Below are positions 28,501 to 39,882 of a stretch of DNA of 64,000 nucleotides, piece by piece. Under the pieces are notes generated by a model. The model searched no databases and had not been told where the DNA came from. It saw nothing but the letters and a program-made list of their open reading frames with translations. Location of the stretch: NCBI GenBank assembly GCA_030533445.1, contig CM060069.1, forward strand, positions 26,708,837 through 26,772,836, in the 5' to 3' direction. The translations under genes and the position numbers were made by a program. Each line of letters begins with the position of its first letter. Position 1 is the first letter of the stretch. Source of the DNA: Cyprinodon diabolis (Eukaryota; Chordata; Actinopteri; Cyprinodontiformes; Cyprinodontidae).

Positions 28501-29969
28501 GTTTTCAGGCTTGTGCGTCTCCAGTACATCATCAACGATCTCGCCTCCGCACGCATCCTGGAGAGAGACAACATCCTACCTCCTGGTACCAACATCACAG
28601 CACTAACATTCCTAATTCCTATGTCCTGTTTAAAAAGCACTCAGATGGTTTAACCTCTCTGCTCATTATTGCTGTCCATAATTTCTGTTGTAGATTGGCT
28701 ATCAGTGATGTACAAAAACCAGTGGTTTGCTATGCTCCGAACAGAGTTTGACAACGATAATGGGTAAAATCCAGAGAATAACATGCTGCTTAACCCTTTT
28801 CTTAAAGGGAAATCCTAATGTTACACATACAGTGGATGCAGCTGTGATATTTTGCTGTCCTTTTATGTTTAGACCTCAAGAGCCAAATAAAGACGAGTTT
28901 GAGCAGAACAGCATGAGATGTGGCAGGAAGCTGAGTAAAGATGGAGATGTGAGTTTTTAGGCTTTAATGTTACGGTTATCTCTGTTTTTTAATATACTGG
29001 GTTTAATTTCAGTACAGAAAGTTAGCCAGTTCTTCCTCTGTCTTAGTACTGCTGGAGGTGGACGGGCTTTAACTTTGGGTTTGACCTTTTGGTGACGTAC
29101 ACAAACCGCTTTATAGTCTTTAAAAGGAATACACTCAGTCAGCCATGTGGGGGCGCTGTGAGCCTACAACCAAGACGACATCTGGCTTATAGGTGAGAAT
29201 TTCAGATGTTTGCTTATTTAATGATTCTAACATATGGATCCGCTTGTTGTTGCCTAAAGCTGCAAAAAATGTGAATTTAAAGTAGTTTTTGACTAAACGT
29301 GAAAAATGAAAAGGGCTGCAATGTCGGCAATGCTCCCTTTTGAGCAGGCAGTTAATAGTAGCTTTTTTTTTAAACAATTGATCTGATTAAGAGTAAAGAT
29401 TACAAAACTCAGCCTTAAAGAAAGTAATGAATAAAACCCATCCTGGTTATACTTGCTTTAAGTTTTATAGATTTTAAAACACAGCTGATTCTTTTGCATC
29501 CAAGGGGGGGGGGAGCAGCAGAATGTAAATCTAGCTTGTGTATGGTGGAAAGATTTTACATTCGAAAAGCTTTGGTCTTAACTTCACTGTTTAATCCAAA
29601 TGCCTTCTAGTTGGAGGGCCTTTGTTTTCATTGCTATTTATTATTTTTGCAAAGGTTACGTCTGGCCTCCTTTGATAGCAGAGGGAAGCTGGTCTGCAGT
29701 CGCTCTACGGGCTACCAGCTTCTCACCCTGGAGAAAGACCAGGTCTGTGATATCTGCTCTCCTGTAGATGCATTCAGTTGAATCTGCAGATGTTGCATAA
29801 CCATAGTCTTTTCTGTTAAATCCCGCAGGAATACGTGGTGATGAACCTTGACAGTCGGTTGTTATCATTCCCCCTGTATGTATGCTGTAACTTCCTGTAT
29901 ACATCACCTCATTCAGACCAGCGTCCAGATTCCTCTGAGCCAGAAAGTGCTGCTCGCGTCACGTCTTGA
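25519..29969 (+). CDS. gmcl1: Germ cell-less homolog (BTB protein)
   Basis: BTB/BACK-type protein of the nuclear envelope. Family members act as CUL3 ubiquitin-ligase adaptors and are needed for germ-cell formation in flies. Coding exons: 25519-25688, 25780-25903, 25993-26089, 26174-26271, 26381-26493, 26592-26657, 28085-28169, 28256-28346, 28445-28585, 28694-28763, 28873-28948, 29047-29192, 29655-29742, 29829-29969. The sum is 1506 bp or 501 aa (human about 515), all in phase. The start MGGLVS fits an N-myristoylation signal. Basic NLS-like clusters KKRKRN and RRKKLK follow. The BTB domain runs from about YIYQTLFLNGENSD to AAACMLQLDGLIQQC. The conserved C-terminal part includes YCWRWTGFNFGFDLLVTYTNRF and VMNLDSRLLSFPLYVCCNFLY. 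The first coding intron uses a GC donor. The intron after 26657 holds a hAT element. Confidence 0.95.
26732..27866 (+). mobile_element. hAT-type DNA transposon, copy 1
   Basis: 1135-bp element with terminal inverted repeats TAGGGCTTGG and CCAAGCCCTA. It is flanked by a perfect 8-bp target duplication TAAAAATG (26724-26731 and 27867-27874), the hAT hallmark. Internal GGTACCGA/TATCGAA words extend the terminal repeats. A plus-strand frame near 26970 encodes [19 protein letters not shown], resembling a decayed BED zinc finger of a hAT transposase. No intact transposase, so non-autonomous. It sits in gmcl1 intron 7. An inverted sister copy is at 54109-55190. Confidence 0.92.
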
Positions 29970-30352
29970 TATCTGCTCAAACGGGCATTAGCTGCTACCA
30001 TTCCTTTGGTTAGGTGGAACGACTGACCTAGACTGTTTGCAGTCCACCAGACCGCCTGCATGCTTTTACTTCTGTGGAGTTTGGGGGAATTTTTACAGCC
30101 GTATGGACAGACTTTTTGGCACATTTTACACACTTGGCGTACTGCTCAGAAGGGATCACTACCTTTTTGTTCTAGATCAGATCTACCTTGCTTCTTTGTA
30201 ATGACCTATGTTCTTCTTTTTTTATTACCATATGGACACAAAAAATTGGCACTTTTCTTTTTGACACATCCTGGTTTGATTTGTGATGTTATTGGATTAC
30301 TACTGTAAGAGTCTTCCTCCTCCTCCTAGCTCCTCCAGTTGTCAGTTTCTCT

Positions 30353-30367
30353 GCTGCCACCTGCAGG
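30353..30367 (-). promoter_or_regulatory. Candidate CTCF site
   Basis: The minus strand reads CCTGCAGGTGGCAGC, matching the AGGTGGCAG half of the CTCF core. It is about 380 bp past the gmcl1 stop. Motif match only. Confidence 0.35.
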
Positions 30368-30497
30368 ATGCTCAAGGGAGTGTCCTGCGATGGGTGCAAC
30401 TTTCTGTTATTGGCTGATTTGAAGGATTCTGTCTGCCTTGGTAGGTTCTGGAGTTCTTCACAAATCCTTTAATTTTATTTAACATCATTATTAAGCC

Positions 30498-30528
<31 letters not shown>

Positions 30529-32150
30529 GGTAGTTTATAAGACAGACCTGTTAGGATGTGTAAAAACTCATTTAGAACAAATATGCAAAAGTTACTAAAA
30601 GCATTGGAATCAAATTCCTTTCCCCTCATTCCTATATGAGTCATTGTTAAAATCATCAATATAGTCTGGTTGGTTTGATTATGCTCCTCAGAGCATGGGT
30701 CACTTTTAATGTGGATCAATCTACCGTAGTAATCAGCATATTAAATGATTGATGGGTAATAATAAAAAAAAAAGGTTTTTGTTATTGGTGCCCAAATAAT
30801 TTGCCCTTTTCATGTCCTTCATCTTTATGGTTTCCTGGGTTTCAAAACAAAGGGAGTAAAAGTCAGTTTGCTTAATTTCTTGCAGTGCTCACTTCCTGAT
30901 GTTTAGTCAGACCCCATGATTATCATTTACAGGGAGGTTTGAGACTGAGTTACGCAAAGTGAAATCTTTATTCTGCACTTATTGAAACACAAATTAACTC
31001 TGCAGTTATCTAAATCTTTTATTCTATCCTAATTCATCTGTTCAATATCAGTTGGATGTGTTTTAGACAAGCTGTTACCTCCAACATTTCGAAAACACAG
31101 GTGTATTTTTTTAACTTATCTCCTATGTCTGTAAAGCTGTCATTATGTACAAAGTTAAACTTGGGTTTTATTTTTTTACTTTTATTTTATGGATGTTTTA
31201 TGTTTGCTTAAGAAATATCTATCTCTACTGCCAATAAAACTGCCCTGTCATTTGGGCTGTGGTGCTATCACACAGTCGGATCTGTTTTACAGTGGAAGTA
31301 TCGTTACAAATGTAAGGGAAGCGGTTGCGATACCGGTAATGTGTGATGAATCAGATTTCAGATGTATTCTTCTGAATGTTTACAGTTAATATGTTTGACA
31401 TTTTTGAAAATGTCAGTTTTTTATAAATAGGTTACAACTGACTCAAAAACTGAAAAAAAGTAATTCCAACAAAGCAAAAAATATATTTACAGAAAACTAA
31501 TTTGAAAAGTTCAACCTAACAATCCAATGTATCTTCTTGCAGGAGGCTTTTTACTTTTGGCTCCTCTTTGAATTATGAGGTTAGAAATATATTTTTACCA
31601 AGTTAAGAAAATCTGAGAGGACAGTTTTAACAAGTAAGCTGATTTGAATTTTGAAAATATGAGTGAAAACCATTGGGTTAATAATAATTAATCAATTATT
31701 GAAACAATTTGGTAGGTTCACAATCGTTAACTGGAGTATACAAACTCTATATGCCATTGATTAAAGAACAATGAATAAATAAGGCCAAACTACAAGAAGT
31801 GTAAATGTTTTGCTGTTAAGATCAAGTCTTTCTGTAATATGTGCTGTCCAGAACTCATGCAGTTTTAGAGCTAGAATATGCAAAATAATTGTAAATTACA
31901 GATCTAAAAGCATTTAAATCACCTTCCCTAAACGGTTCAAAAATAGAAATCTACTTGAGTTTAATACTATTTGAACTTGAATCCAAATGTGTGCTGAGAA
32001 AAATTGGATCCAAAGATTAAAAAATCTCTAAAATCTGACATTTTTCCTAACTGATCTGTTGTCATAACATGATTATGTATTGATGATACAAGTGACAGAA
32101 TGAGTGAATGCAGAACTCTATCCAAAGAGATGGTTTGATGCATTATTTGA

Positions 32151-32163
32151 CCACTAGGGGCGC
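32151..32163 (+). promoter_or_regulatory. Candidate CTCF site
   Basis: CCACTAGGGGCGC resembles the CTCF core CCACNAGGGGGCGC with one G missing. Intergenic between gmcl1 and fam136a. Confidence 0.35.
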
Positions 32164-33035
32164 TAAAACTCTAGAGCATCGAACTTTAAACCAAAACTGG
32201 TTATGCCTAATTTCATGTTAAATGCATATATAACTTTTCTTTTAAACAGACATTTATTGTAAGATAGAAAACAGGATGAATGTAGTTGAACAGACCTTTT
32301 AGCCACCGGTTGCATCCAGCAGGCTGTAATGTCCCAGTATTAGGTTTAGTTAGGAAAAAAACGGTCTTACCCAGTTTAGAATTAAGTTGAATTAAATGAG
32401 AGGAACTGAAACAATAAAATGAAAAGACCAACAAATAAGTGCAAATATCAAGAGTGTATAGGCTTGTCTAAATGAGCTATTGCTTTAAAACAGGAGTTAT
32501 GGGAATCTTTTTTGTTCAGTGTCTAAACATGATATGGAGCCAGGCTGTTAGCCAACACAGAGGCTTTCAAAACACCAAACTTTATTTTAATTAATTTTTT
32601 TTTTAATTTTACCTAAGCACAAATCCTTTTCTTCCTCGCCATTTTTAGTTGATCTACTTTTATTTTTGGTGATTTCATTCATACATATAAACAGATCTGA
32701 CCACTGGAGGAAGACAAAAATCACAGCGCATGAGGGTGAAACAGTGAGGGGAGCCAGACTGGGAAAAGCTGTGTGTAAAATCCTTCATATGAGGAAACTT
32801 TCTCTTTTTAGGTTAAAACCTTAAATTTGAAAAAAAATCTAACCACAACTGCTTGTTTTATACACTGTAATGTGTTATCAGATTTCTGCCTCAATTCAGA
32901 TAAGTCACAAACTTTAAACTCTAACAAACTGACATTAACTATCAGAGTCTCTGGACTGTTCTCCTCCCATCTTTCCTGGTTCCTACGCCAACATCCTCAG
33001 GGTGACCAACCCTGCACCTGCTGAGTCCAGACTCC

Positions 33036-35018
33036 TCACTGCTGTATAGAGTCCAGGTTCTCTTTGAGTCTCCGGGTCATGCTAGGAACAAGGTTAATGT
33101 GGTCGTCCACGCAGCTGCCCACACAGCGGTCCATTAGCGACCGGACAGCGGGCTCCTTTGAGCCGGAGTCAAAGAGATCTTTCGCCTTGTCGTTGCAGTG
33201 CATCGTGCATCTGGTGAGACGATCCTGAGCAGGACAAAACAGAAAAAACTGATCTTTCCTAACAAAGGCAAAAATCATTCAAGCAAAACCAGGAATTTAC
33301 CCATTAAGATAAAAAAAAAGTAAGCAACTATTTTTTAAAGAGATTTGTTTTTATTTACCCTAGAATACTTATAATATATCTAATTTAAATGTTCTCAGAT
33401 TCACATAGAACAAATTACTTCCACAAGGTTACTTAAAATATTTCCTAAGGATACTTTTAATAGATAAGAGGATAATATATAAAAAGAATAAATAATTAAA
33501 TTCTCACTTTGATTGGAAACCAGGTCTAATGCATCTTAATTTTATTGTGGATTTCTAACATATAAGTTGTACATCAACACATTTTATCTCCAAATAATTG
33601 TATTTATTGTTACAAGGACTTACATGCTGGGTCATGTGTCATTACATATGGCTCATTAACAATACATTCTTACTAATGTTTGAGTGCCTGGAAATAATAT
33701 TTGCACAATGCATAAACTTGCATTATATCAATCTTTGCAAAATAGATGATTTCAAAGAACATTTAGGCTGCGATAATTGGTGATATTTCAAGGCCTATGC
33801 ATTCATGCTCTGATAAGTAATATATTCAGTCAGGGAGGACCTTCCCTGTGACGAATCCTGATATCTTAATGGTGATGATGGTACATTAAAGAATTAAATT
33901 GAATGGGTCGCATACACCATGCAGTCTACGGTAATTGAAAATAATCATGCTGAGAAGCACCAAACTGATGAGCACCTTCAAAAATATAAACATCTGTCTT
34001 TTTAGTTTATCTGGATCAGCAGGATTATACTTATGTAGCTCTGACATTTGAAACATTTTCTATAAAACTACTAGTTTTATGTTGCAGTAGAATAGGGTAA
34101 CAATGCAAAGTTACTTAACTGTTGCGTATATTCAAAGTCATGTTAAACACAGTTCCATGAATGACTACAGTACATTGATACCATGCTTTAAAATACATAC
34201 ACAGATCTATATGTAATCCCTTTATTGTCCCACAGTGTTAAATTCAGTCTGTGCGTTTTATCCCTTGGGGAGCAGTGGGCTGCCATTGTGTGGCGCCTGG
34301 GGAGCTATCAGGGGTTAAAGGTCTTGCTCAGGAACCCAGAGTGCAGGCTGTGGGGATCCAACAGGGTACCTGCAACCCTCACAGAGCACAAGACCATTGC
34401 TCTAACCCACTAGGCCATCACTAACCAAAATGTTTCCGAATTCAGTCAAATTAACCTATCAGAGGTTGAAAAACCATAACATCACCATCAGTTCTTATCA
34501 AAATCATTTCAGTGAATAAGGGAACAAGAATCGTATAGTGTGAATTAATGAAACATTTAAATATCCAGTATTAACTGTGGGTGTGCTGTGGGGTTCATCA
34601 AGGTGGGGGCTGTTCCACTTGCACTATATCCCTTTATATATCACTGCAATTATAAATCTGTGGTTGCAGCAACAGCCAATGTGCTGATGAGTGTAGAGTG
34701 AGGCTCCTAACCTGAAACTTCTCCAGCTCAGAGGTGACCAGCCCCTGAGCCTGGGCCAAAGGAGTGTGACACCTCTCGATACACTGATGGACCTGAGACA
34801 TGGAGTCTGAGGGGCGATCACAGCAGTCTGCGCTACATCTGAACATGCGTCCCTGCAGCACAAAACGGCAGCATGTTAGGAGGACATGTTGGCAAACGAA
34901 GCACCGTTTAAGTCTGAGTTAGATCACTCACCTGCATTTTCCGGATGTGGTCCTTCTCCAGACCTTGGACCATGTCTTCGACCACTTTCTGGACGCGTGT
35001 CTGATGTGCCTCTGCCAT
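33036..35018 (-). CDS. fam136a: FAM136A family protein
   Basis: Small conserved mitochondrial protein of poorly known biochemical role. Minus-strand exons: 34932-35018, 34712-34852, 33036-33224. They sum to 417 bp or 138 aa, the same length as I recall for human FAM136A, and every junction is phase 0. Four CX3C motifs are visible (CSADC, CIERC, CTMHC, CVGSC). These twin-CX3C pairs are typical of proteins oxidatively folded in the mitochondrial intermembrane space. Family-specific strings are [26 protein letters not shown] and [15 protein letters not shown]. Start [24 protein letters not shown] lies in the second intron. A broken exon on the opposite strand begins 0.7 kb upstream, so the promoter region is divergent. 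Confidence 0.96.
34217..34425 (-). mobile_element. tRNA-derived SINE, copy B
   Basis: Read on the minus strand it starts GTGATGGCCTAGTGGGTTAG, an RNA polymerase III A-box-like word. It continues through GAGCAAGACCTTTAACCCC and GCTCCCCAGGCGCCACACAA. The core is nearly identical to 6140-6335. In the fam136a intron between exons 2 and 3. Confidence 0.75.
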
Positions 35019-35156
35019 CCCTGCTTATTTTTTTTAAAAACACTTCAATGATTTCATTCAAACGTGACAAGCAATCCCGCTACAGAGCGCACGTTTCTTC
35101 ACTATGTAGTAACAGCTAAGGTCACCTCCATTCCAGCATGGTCCAAGATTAGAGAG

Positions 35157-35235
35157 CGGCTTCTTCTTCTTCTTCTATTGAGTTTTCTGGCAGTTTGCAT
35201 CCTGTGTGCATTACCGCCACCAACTGGACGGAGAT
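35157..35235 (-). repeat. Short interspersed repeat, GTTGGTGGCGGT family, copy 2
   Basis: Inverted relative of 23803-23890: CTTCTTCTTCTTCTATTG at the left and TTACCGCCACCAACTGG at the right. It sits 140 bp upstream of the fam136a start. Confidence 0.6.
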
Positions 35236-35696
35236 GTAATTCAGAAATATAATGCCTATATATCTTTATATCTTCATGAAACTAAATTCTATCTATACTT
35301 ACACACACGCACATACACACACTAAATTCTCCCAGCTAATTCTGTATATTTTAAATATTTAATAAGTGCTTTAATTATCTTATCTGATTGATGCTTCCCT
35401 AATAAATCTGCCATCTTTACAGAACTCCCCATTACCCTTAGAGAGCGACTGAGATCATTTCCGCATTGCTTTTCGTTTCTTAGGTAAAGAATGACAACTT
35501 CCGCCGGATTCCTTTCAAAATAAAACCACTCTCGTCTCGAGCTCAAAACTGGCAACGGGAAGAACAAAATATAGGGCTCGGGATCCACGTTGCATTGTGG
35601 GACGTCGCGGTCATATTGACGGCTACGCAAACGTAAACATAGCTCTGATACAACGTTGTTGTTGAAAGAAGAGATGTAGAAGTAGAGAGAAAAAAG

Positions 35697-35971
35697 ATGT
35701 CAAAATCCCGAAAAAGATCTGGAATTTACCAGGACACATTAAATAGAGAAGCCACTGACCGGTATGTTGACAAAGTCAGCATTATTAATCATTTGGATCC
35801 ATATGAAGTTCCAAACAATGAGTGGAGCACCGATGAGTGAGCGCCTATACTTCAAAACAGTTCCGAAGCTACAAGTCCTTGGAGTCTCATATGCAGTTCA
35901 TGAATGGATGGGTTCAGGAGCTGCAGATTATAAAGCCAGCAAACAGTGGGAACACAGTAATCCGTACAAAG
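35697..35971 (+). pseudogene. Broken first exon of a SWIM/YqaJ-like gene family
   Basis: An ATG at 35697 opens a frame reading SKSRKRSGIYQDTLNRE and then HLDPYEVPNNEWSTDE before a stop. After a frame shift of two bases the reading resumes as SAYTSKQFRSYKSLESHMQF and GWVQELQ, ending in AAAG at a good donor (GTAAGC). Both halves resemble the N-terminal segment (GIY..T..REA.., LDPYE.., Y.......YKSLE...FV.GWV) that I recall from large teleost gene families with SWIM zinc-finger and YqaJ-nuclease regions. Between the halves roughly 15 residues appear deleted. No downstream exon was found, so this looks like a relic. The family assignment is from memory and uncertain. Confidence 0.5.
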
Positions 35972-36061
35972 GTAAGCTGTGATCAGACGGGCTCTGGAAC
36001 CTGCTAGTTTAGCAACTCCTAACCGCTAATGCTAACAACCACTCACGCATGTAATGTACTT

Positions 36062-36608
36062 TTAAAGCTGAAGTCTGTAAGTTTTTAAAAATCACTTTTT
36101 TTTGTCATATTGGCTAAAACTGTCCCTATGCCCAGACAGCAGTACATGTGATATGTAACCTGTGAAAAAAACTGCTTCAATTGGTCCCGCATACTGCCTG
36201 TATTTCAATCTGGAAAGAATAATTCGGGACGAGTGAAAACAACCAATCACAGCCAGAGGAGCGTCTGATGAAGTGTCAAGGACGCGCGTGGAAGTCATGG
36301 CAGAGCGACAGCCACCAGCGAAAGAGAAACTGCCCTTGCTGACAACTGCTTACATGGCAAACTTCGGTATAACCAGCATCTTATATCTAGCTGCTTGGAG
36401 GTGAGTGTTATCACTCTTACCGGTTCACACTCCATGCCGCGTACGCTGCTTGGACGCTTCTGGTCGCATGCGGTAGCCGCGCAGATCCTGTGAGAGGGGT
36501 GGGGCATGAGTGAAGCAGAGAGGGTGGGGGAGTGGCGTGAAACCTGTTTTTCTTCAAATTTTCAGTCGAAGTCTCCTCTCTTCTCAATGTTACAGACTGC
36601 AGCTTTAA
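36062..36608. mobile_element. TTAA-flanked MITE
   Basis: Perfect TTAA on both sides (36062-36065, 36605-36608). The imperfect terminal inverted repeats are AGCTGAAGTCTGTAAG and TTACAGACTGCAGCT. The length between the TTAA sites is 539 bp. TTAA duplications fit piggyBac or Kolobok superfamilies. No transposase. The interior contains an ATG frame at 36298 (MAERQPPAKEKLPLLTTAYM) ending at a GTGAGT donor, a possible captured exon. Confidence 0.75.
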
Positions 36609-36844
36609 CTAGCTGCTATGTGTTTCAAAGGTGTAGTTAGTAACGTTAACTGCCAAACCTCCGGGTTTCTCACGTATTTGGGCCTTTTCCCGCTGCCGTT
36701 TTTTTTTTTTTTTTTTCGCGTAAAAGATCCCAACTTTGAAGGAAAGAAACAAAGTAGGCTATAAAATAAAACCGTGCATCTTTAACTTACCAGAATGAAA
36801 ATGCAGGGAACACACTCTCAATGACATTGGAATACTGTGGAAAG

Positions 36845-37006
36845 TTATGTTCGGTCATCCAAGCTAGCCGACGACTCTTTATCTCGGTCTCCATGGTTAC
36901 GCCTCCAGGCAGGAAAGCGGTGGAAAGTTAACCCATTTTCTATGTTTTTCCCATGGCGATCATGTGTTGAGCTGTTACAGCCCACAATACAGCAACGGTT
37001 TACCAT
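36845..37006 (-). pseudogene. THAP zinc-finger exon, frameshifted
   Basis: The minus-strand ATG at 37006 begins MVNRCCIVGCNSSTH, with the C-x4-C pair of the THAP zinc finger. GLTFHRFPAWRR, the conserved FHRFP block, follows. The frame then drifts into a short tail and stops at 36845. In the neighbouring frame EIKSRRLAWM reads on, which is what I expect of the family, so a small indel has broken the exon. The C-x-H half of the zinc finger is missing. It is head-to-head with the relic at 35697, across the MITE, and just upstream of pcyox1. Confidence 0.65.
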
Positions 37007-37869
37007 GGTTGAAACCAAGTTAAGGTGAAATAAATCAGGCTGAGAAGGAGTACAGTATGCGGTAGTCATAGGCAGTAGTCTGAGCTGCGGTAAAAGAGGC
37101 ATTCAATATGGCGGCAACGCAAAGTGCTTACGTCATGACGACCAAGCCCTATACGGCTAATATCGCTGTTTTAAAATAGGCTACAACTGTAAAAAAAAGT
37201 CGGGTAAATATTTTTTTTTTCAGTTAGCTTATTAACATTGCCTCAAAATCTATTATCTGAGTGAAAAAACTGCAAGACTTGCAACTAGATGGCAAGAAAA
37301 GGAGGCAGATAGAATGAAAAAGACCACATGTCACAAATAAAAAGAAGATATTAAACGTTAAAAAGCTAAAATAAACATAAAATATGAAATTTCATACACC
37401 TGTTTAAAAAAGACATTTATTTTGAAAGGGTGAAGGGTTCCCGGAAGTGGATCTACTCTTAGAGCGATGTTCTTGGCTCCCCGTCGTGTCTCAACCGTTG
37501 AACTGGTCTAGTTAATTAGTTAAATTTCTGTTGTTTTTTTTATTATGTTAGCATTTATTAAAGGGTTTCGGGAACTTAAATGGTTTTAGAAAGTTTTTCA
37601 TGTTTTACTTTTAGTGTTAATCTGTGAAAGCTGCTTCTGGATAGAATATTCTGTGGTGAGTTCTGAAGCTGTTAAAATACATTTAGAGTATTAATGTGTG
37701 TTTCTCCGCATATTTTGATAAAATAAGGTTCTCTGCAGAAATCTGTGTTTTACTCTTTTGCTTAGTGTTTATCTAGAAGAAGGCTGTGCGAACTTTGACC
37801 CCAAAAAAGTTATTAATGGTTCCTGTTTCGTCTCAGTGCGCAGATGTTCCAGAGCTGCAGACGATCACT

Positions 37870-39850
37870 ATGAGTTTAAACACGCTGCGAGCCCTGCTGC
37901 TCCTGGGGCTTTGGCAGACTGGCAGGAGAAGTTTGACCCTGGCCTCTGAGCTGCAGGAGCCACCTAAGAAGATCGGTAAGCATCCTGCAGAAAACAGTCA
38001 TTTATAAAAAGTATCCACTCTCACCTCTTTAGGAATAAAAGCAGGCATTCTGTGCCAGTTTTACAATCATAACTTTTGAAGAACCACATTTGCTTGTCCT
38101 TACAATTTGGTTGAAATATTTTCTATTTTCTTTGGGTTTTATTTTATATTTTTTTAAGTAATTGTTCAGTAGTTGTCAATGTCTTTTACATTTCATTCTC
38201 TGTGTATTTCATTTTGTTCTTTTCACATTCCCCTGTTTTAGACCAATTTTCTTAACCCATCTACATCCATTTCCATTTTCTGAAATAGCTCAGCTTGAAT
38301 GCAGGTTCATCTGAAAGCAGATATTTATGTAAATTCCGTAAAAAGTTGCTTAACCCTTCCTTCATTTTATTTGAAATTACTAAACACCTCGTTCCGGTCT
38401 GTTACGATCACTGAATTCATTTGTGTGGTTCTCTCTGGGTACTCCGGCTTCCATTGGTTTCAAAAGTACACACATTTGTTACTTAAGTAGAAGTATAGAT
38501 ACTGCAATATATAAAAACACTCTGGTAAAAGTAGAAGTATCAACTTGACCTCTTTACTCAAGTAAAAGTGAAAAAGTATGTGCTCCAAAAACTACTTAAA
38601 GTATAAAGTAACCTTAAAAAAAAAACAGCCAGATGCCACTATATGAATTGAAAGCTAAATTTTTCGGCTGTTTCGAAAAATACTTTGAGATAGGGCCAAG
38701 GATGAGGGAGGTCATGTAGGTCTCCGTCTCCCGATACGCTCTCGCCTGTGTCCGACCTTTCAGACATTTCAACATCTTTTTCTGAATCTGACGTTGTAGC
38801 ATGGCAAAGACAATTCACGTTTAAAGTTTGAAGAACACCTGCTTGCTTCTGATAATTTCCTTTGGTGTCAGAATAAATTTGACGAAAAGCTAACCAATGA
38901 GTTTTTGCGTTATATGACTCGTCCTATTCCACTAGTTTTCACTAGATGTGGATGGCGCCAATGATCTGCATTGGGTAGCGCACATGATGTGAAATAATTA
39001 TTTATAAACATTAAAACAAAGTGTAAGAGTAAAGAGTAACGTTTGTTTAAAGAATGTAAGGAATAGAAAGTACAGATACTTGCATGAAATTGTAATGAGT
39101 AGAAGTCAGAAGTAGGAAGAAAAATAAGTAATGGAGTAAAGTATAGATACCTAAAAAGTGTACTTAAGTACAGTAACAAATTATTTGTACTTCGGTGCTT
39201 GTTAACCCTCTCCCGGCTTCCTCCCACAGTCCAAAAACTTGACTGTTAGTTTAATTGGCTTCTCTAAATTCTCCTTAGGTGTGTGCATGTGTTGCTCTGC
39301 GATGGACTGGTGACCTGTCCAGGGTGTAACCCTCAGTTTCTTCCCTCATATTTCCCACAGAGCTTTAATCAGGACTTTGTGATGGCTTCCTTTTCCACTT
39401 TGTACATAAGTTACAGGTGTGCTAAGGATTATTGTCCATGAATAAAACCCACTGGCTCCCAAACTTTGATATCCTGGCTGTTATTTCAAAATGTTACCAT
39501 AAAGTTCCCACAAACTTATGAGGATGTCTAATTTGGGACATGCAGTTGTCCTCTACAACAACATGATTCTGCTACCCCCGTACGTCACAAGGTTCTTTTT
39601 TCCCCTCCACATTTACCATTTTACTATGTCCAAACATTTCAATTTTAGTTTTATCAAACCACGGAACATTTTCTAAAGTGCTATCAGGTTTTGCATGTTG
39701 CTCTGGCCTTGTTCTTCTGTGTTTTCCTAAAGCTGTTCAAATGCTATTCTAATTTTTTTTATGTTATATAGCTGAATTTCTGTCTTTGCAACAAGTTTAT
39801 GATAAAGAATGATATAGCTAATACATTTTTTTTATTCTCTCAGATCTTTA

Positions 39851-39882
<32 letters not shown>

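Larger units (their letters stand above)
29970..33035. other. Convergent gmcl1-fam136a 3' region
   Basis: AT-rich DNA between two stop codons on opposite strands. It includes the gmcl1 3' UTR and a (TA)n tract at 30502-30528. CTCF-like motifs lie at 30353-30367 and 32151-32163. Open frames at 30060-30308 and 30372-30719 have no recognisable domain. No RNA gene was identified. Confidence 0.45.

Noticed and set aside
35764..35982. 72-codon frame over the SWIM/YqaJ-like exon
   Set aside because: It is in the wrong frame. The family-like peptides are in the two neighbouring frames.
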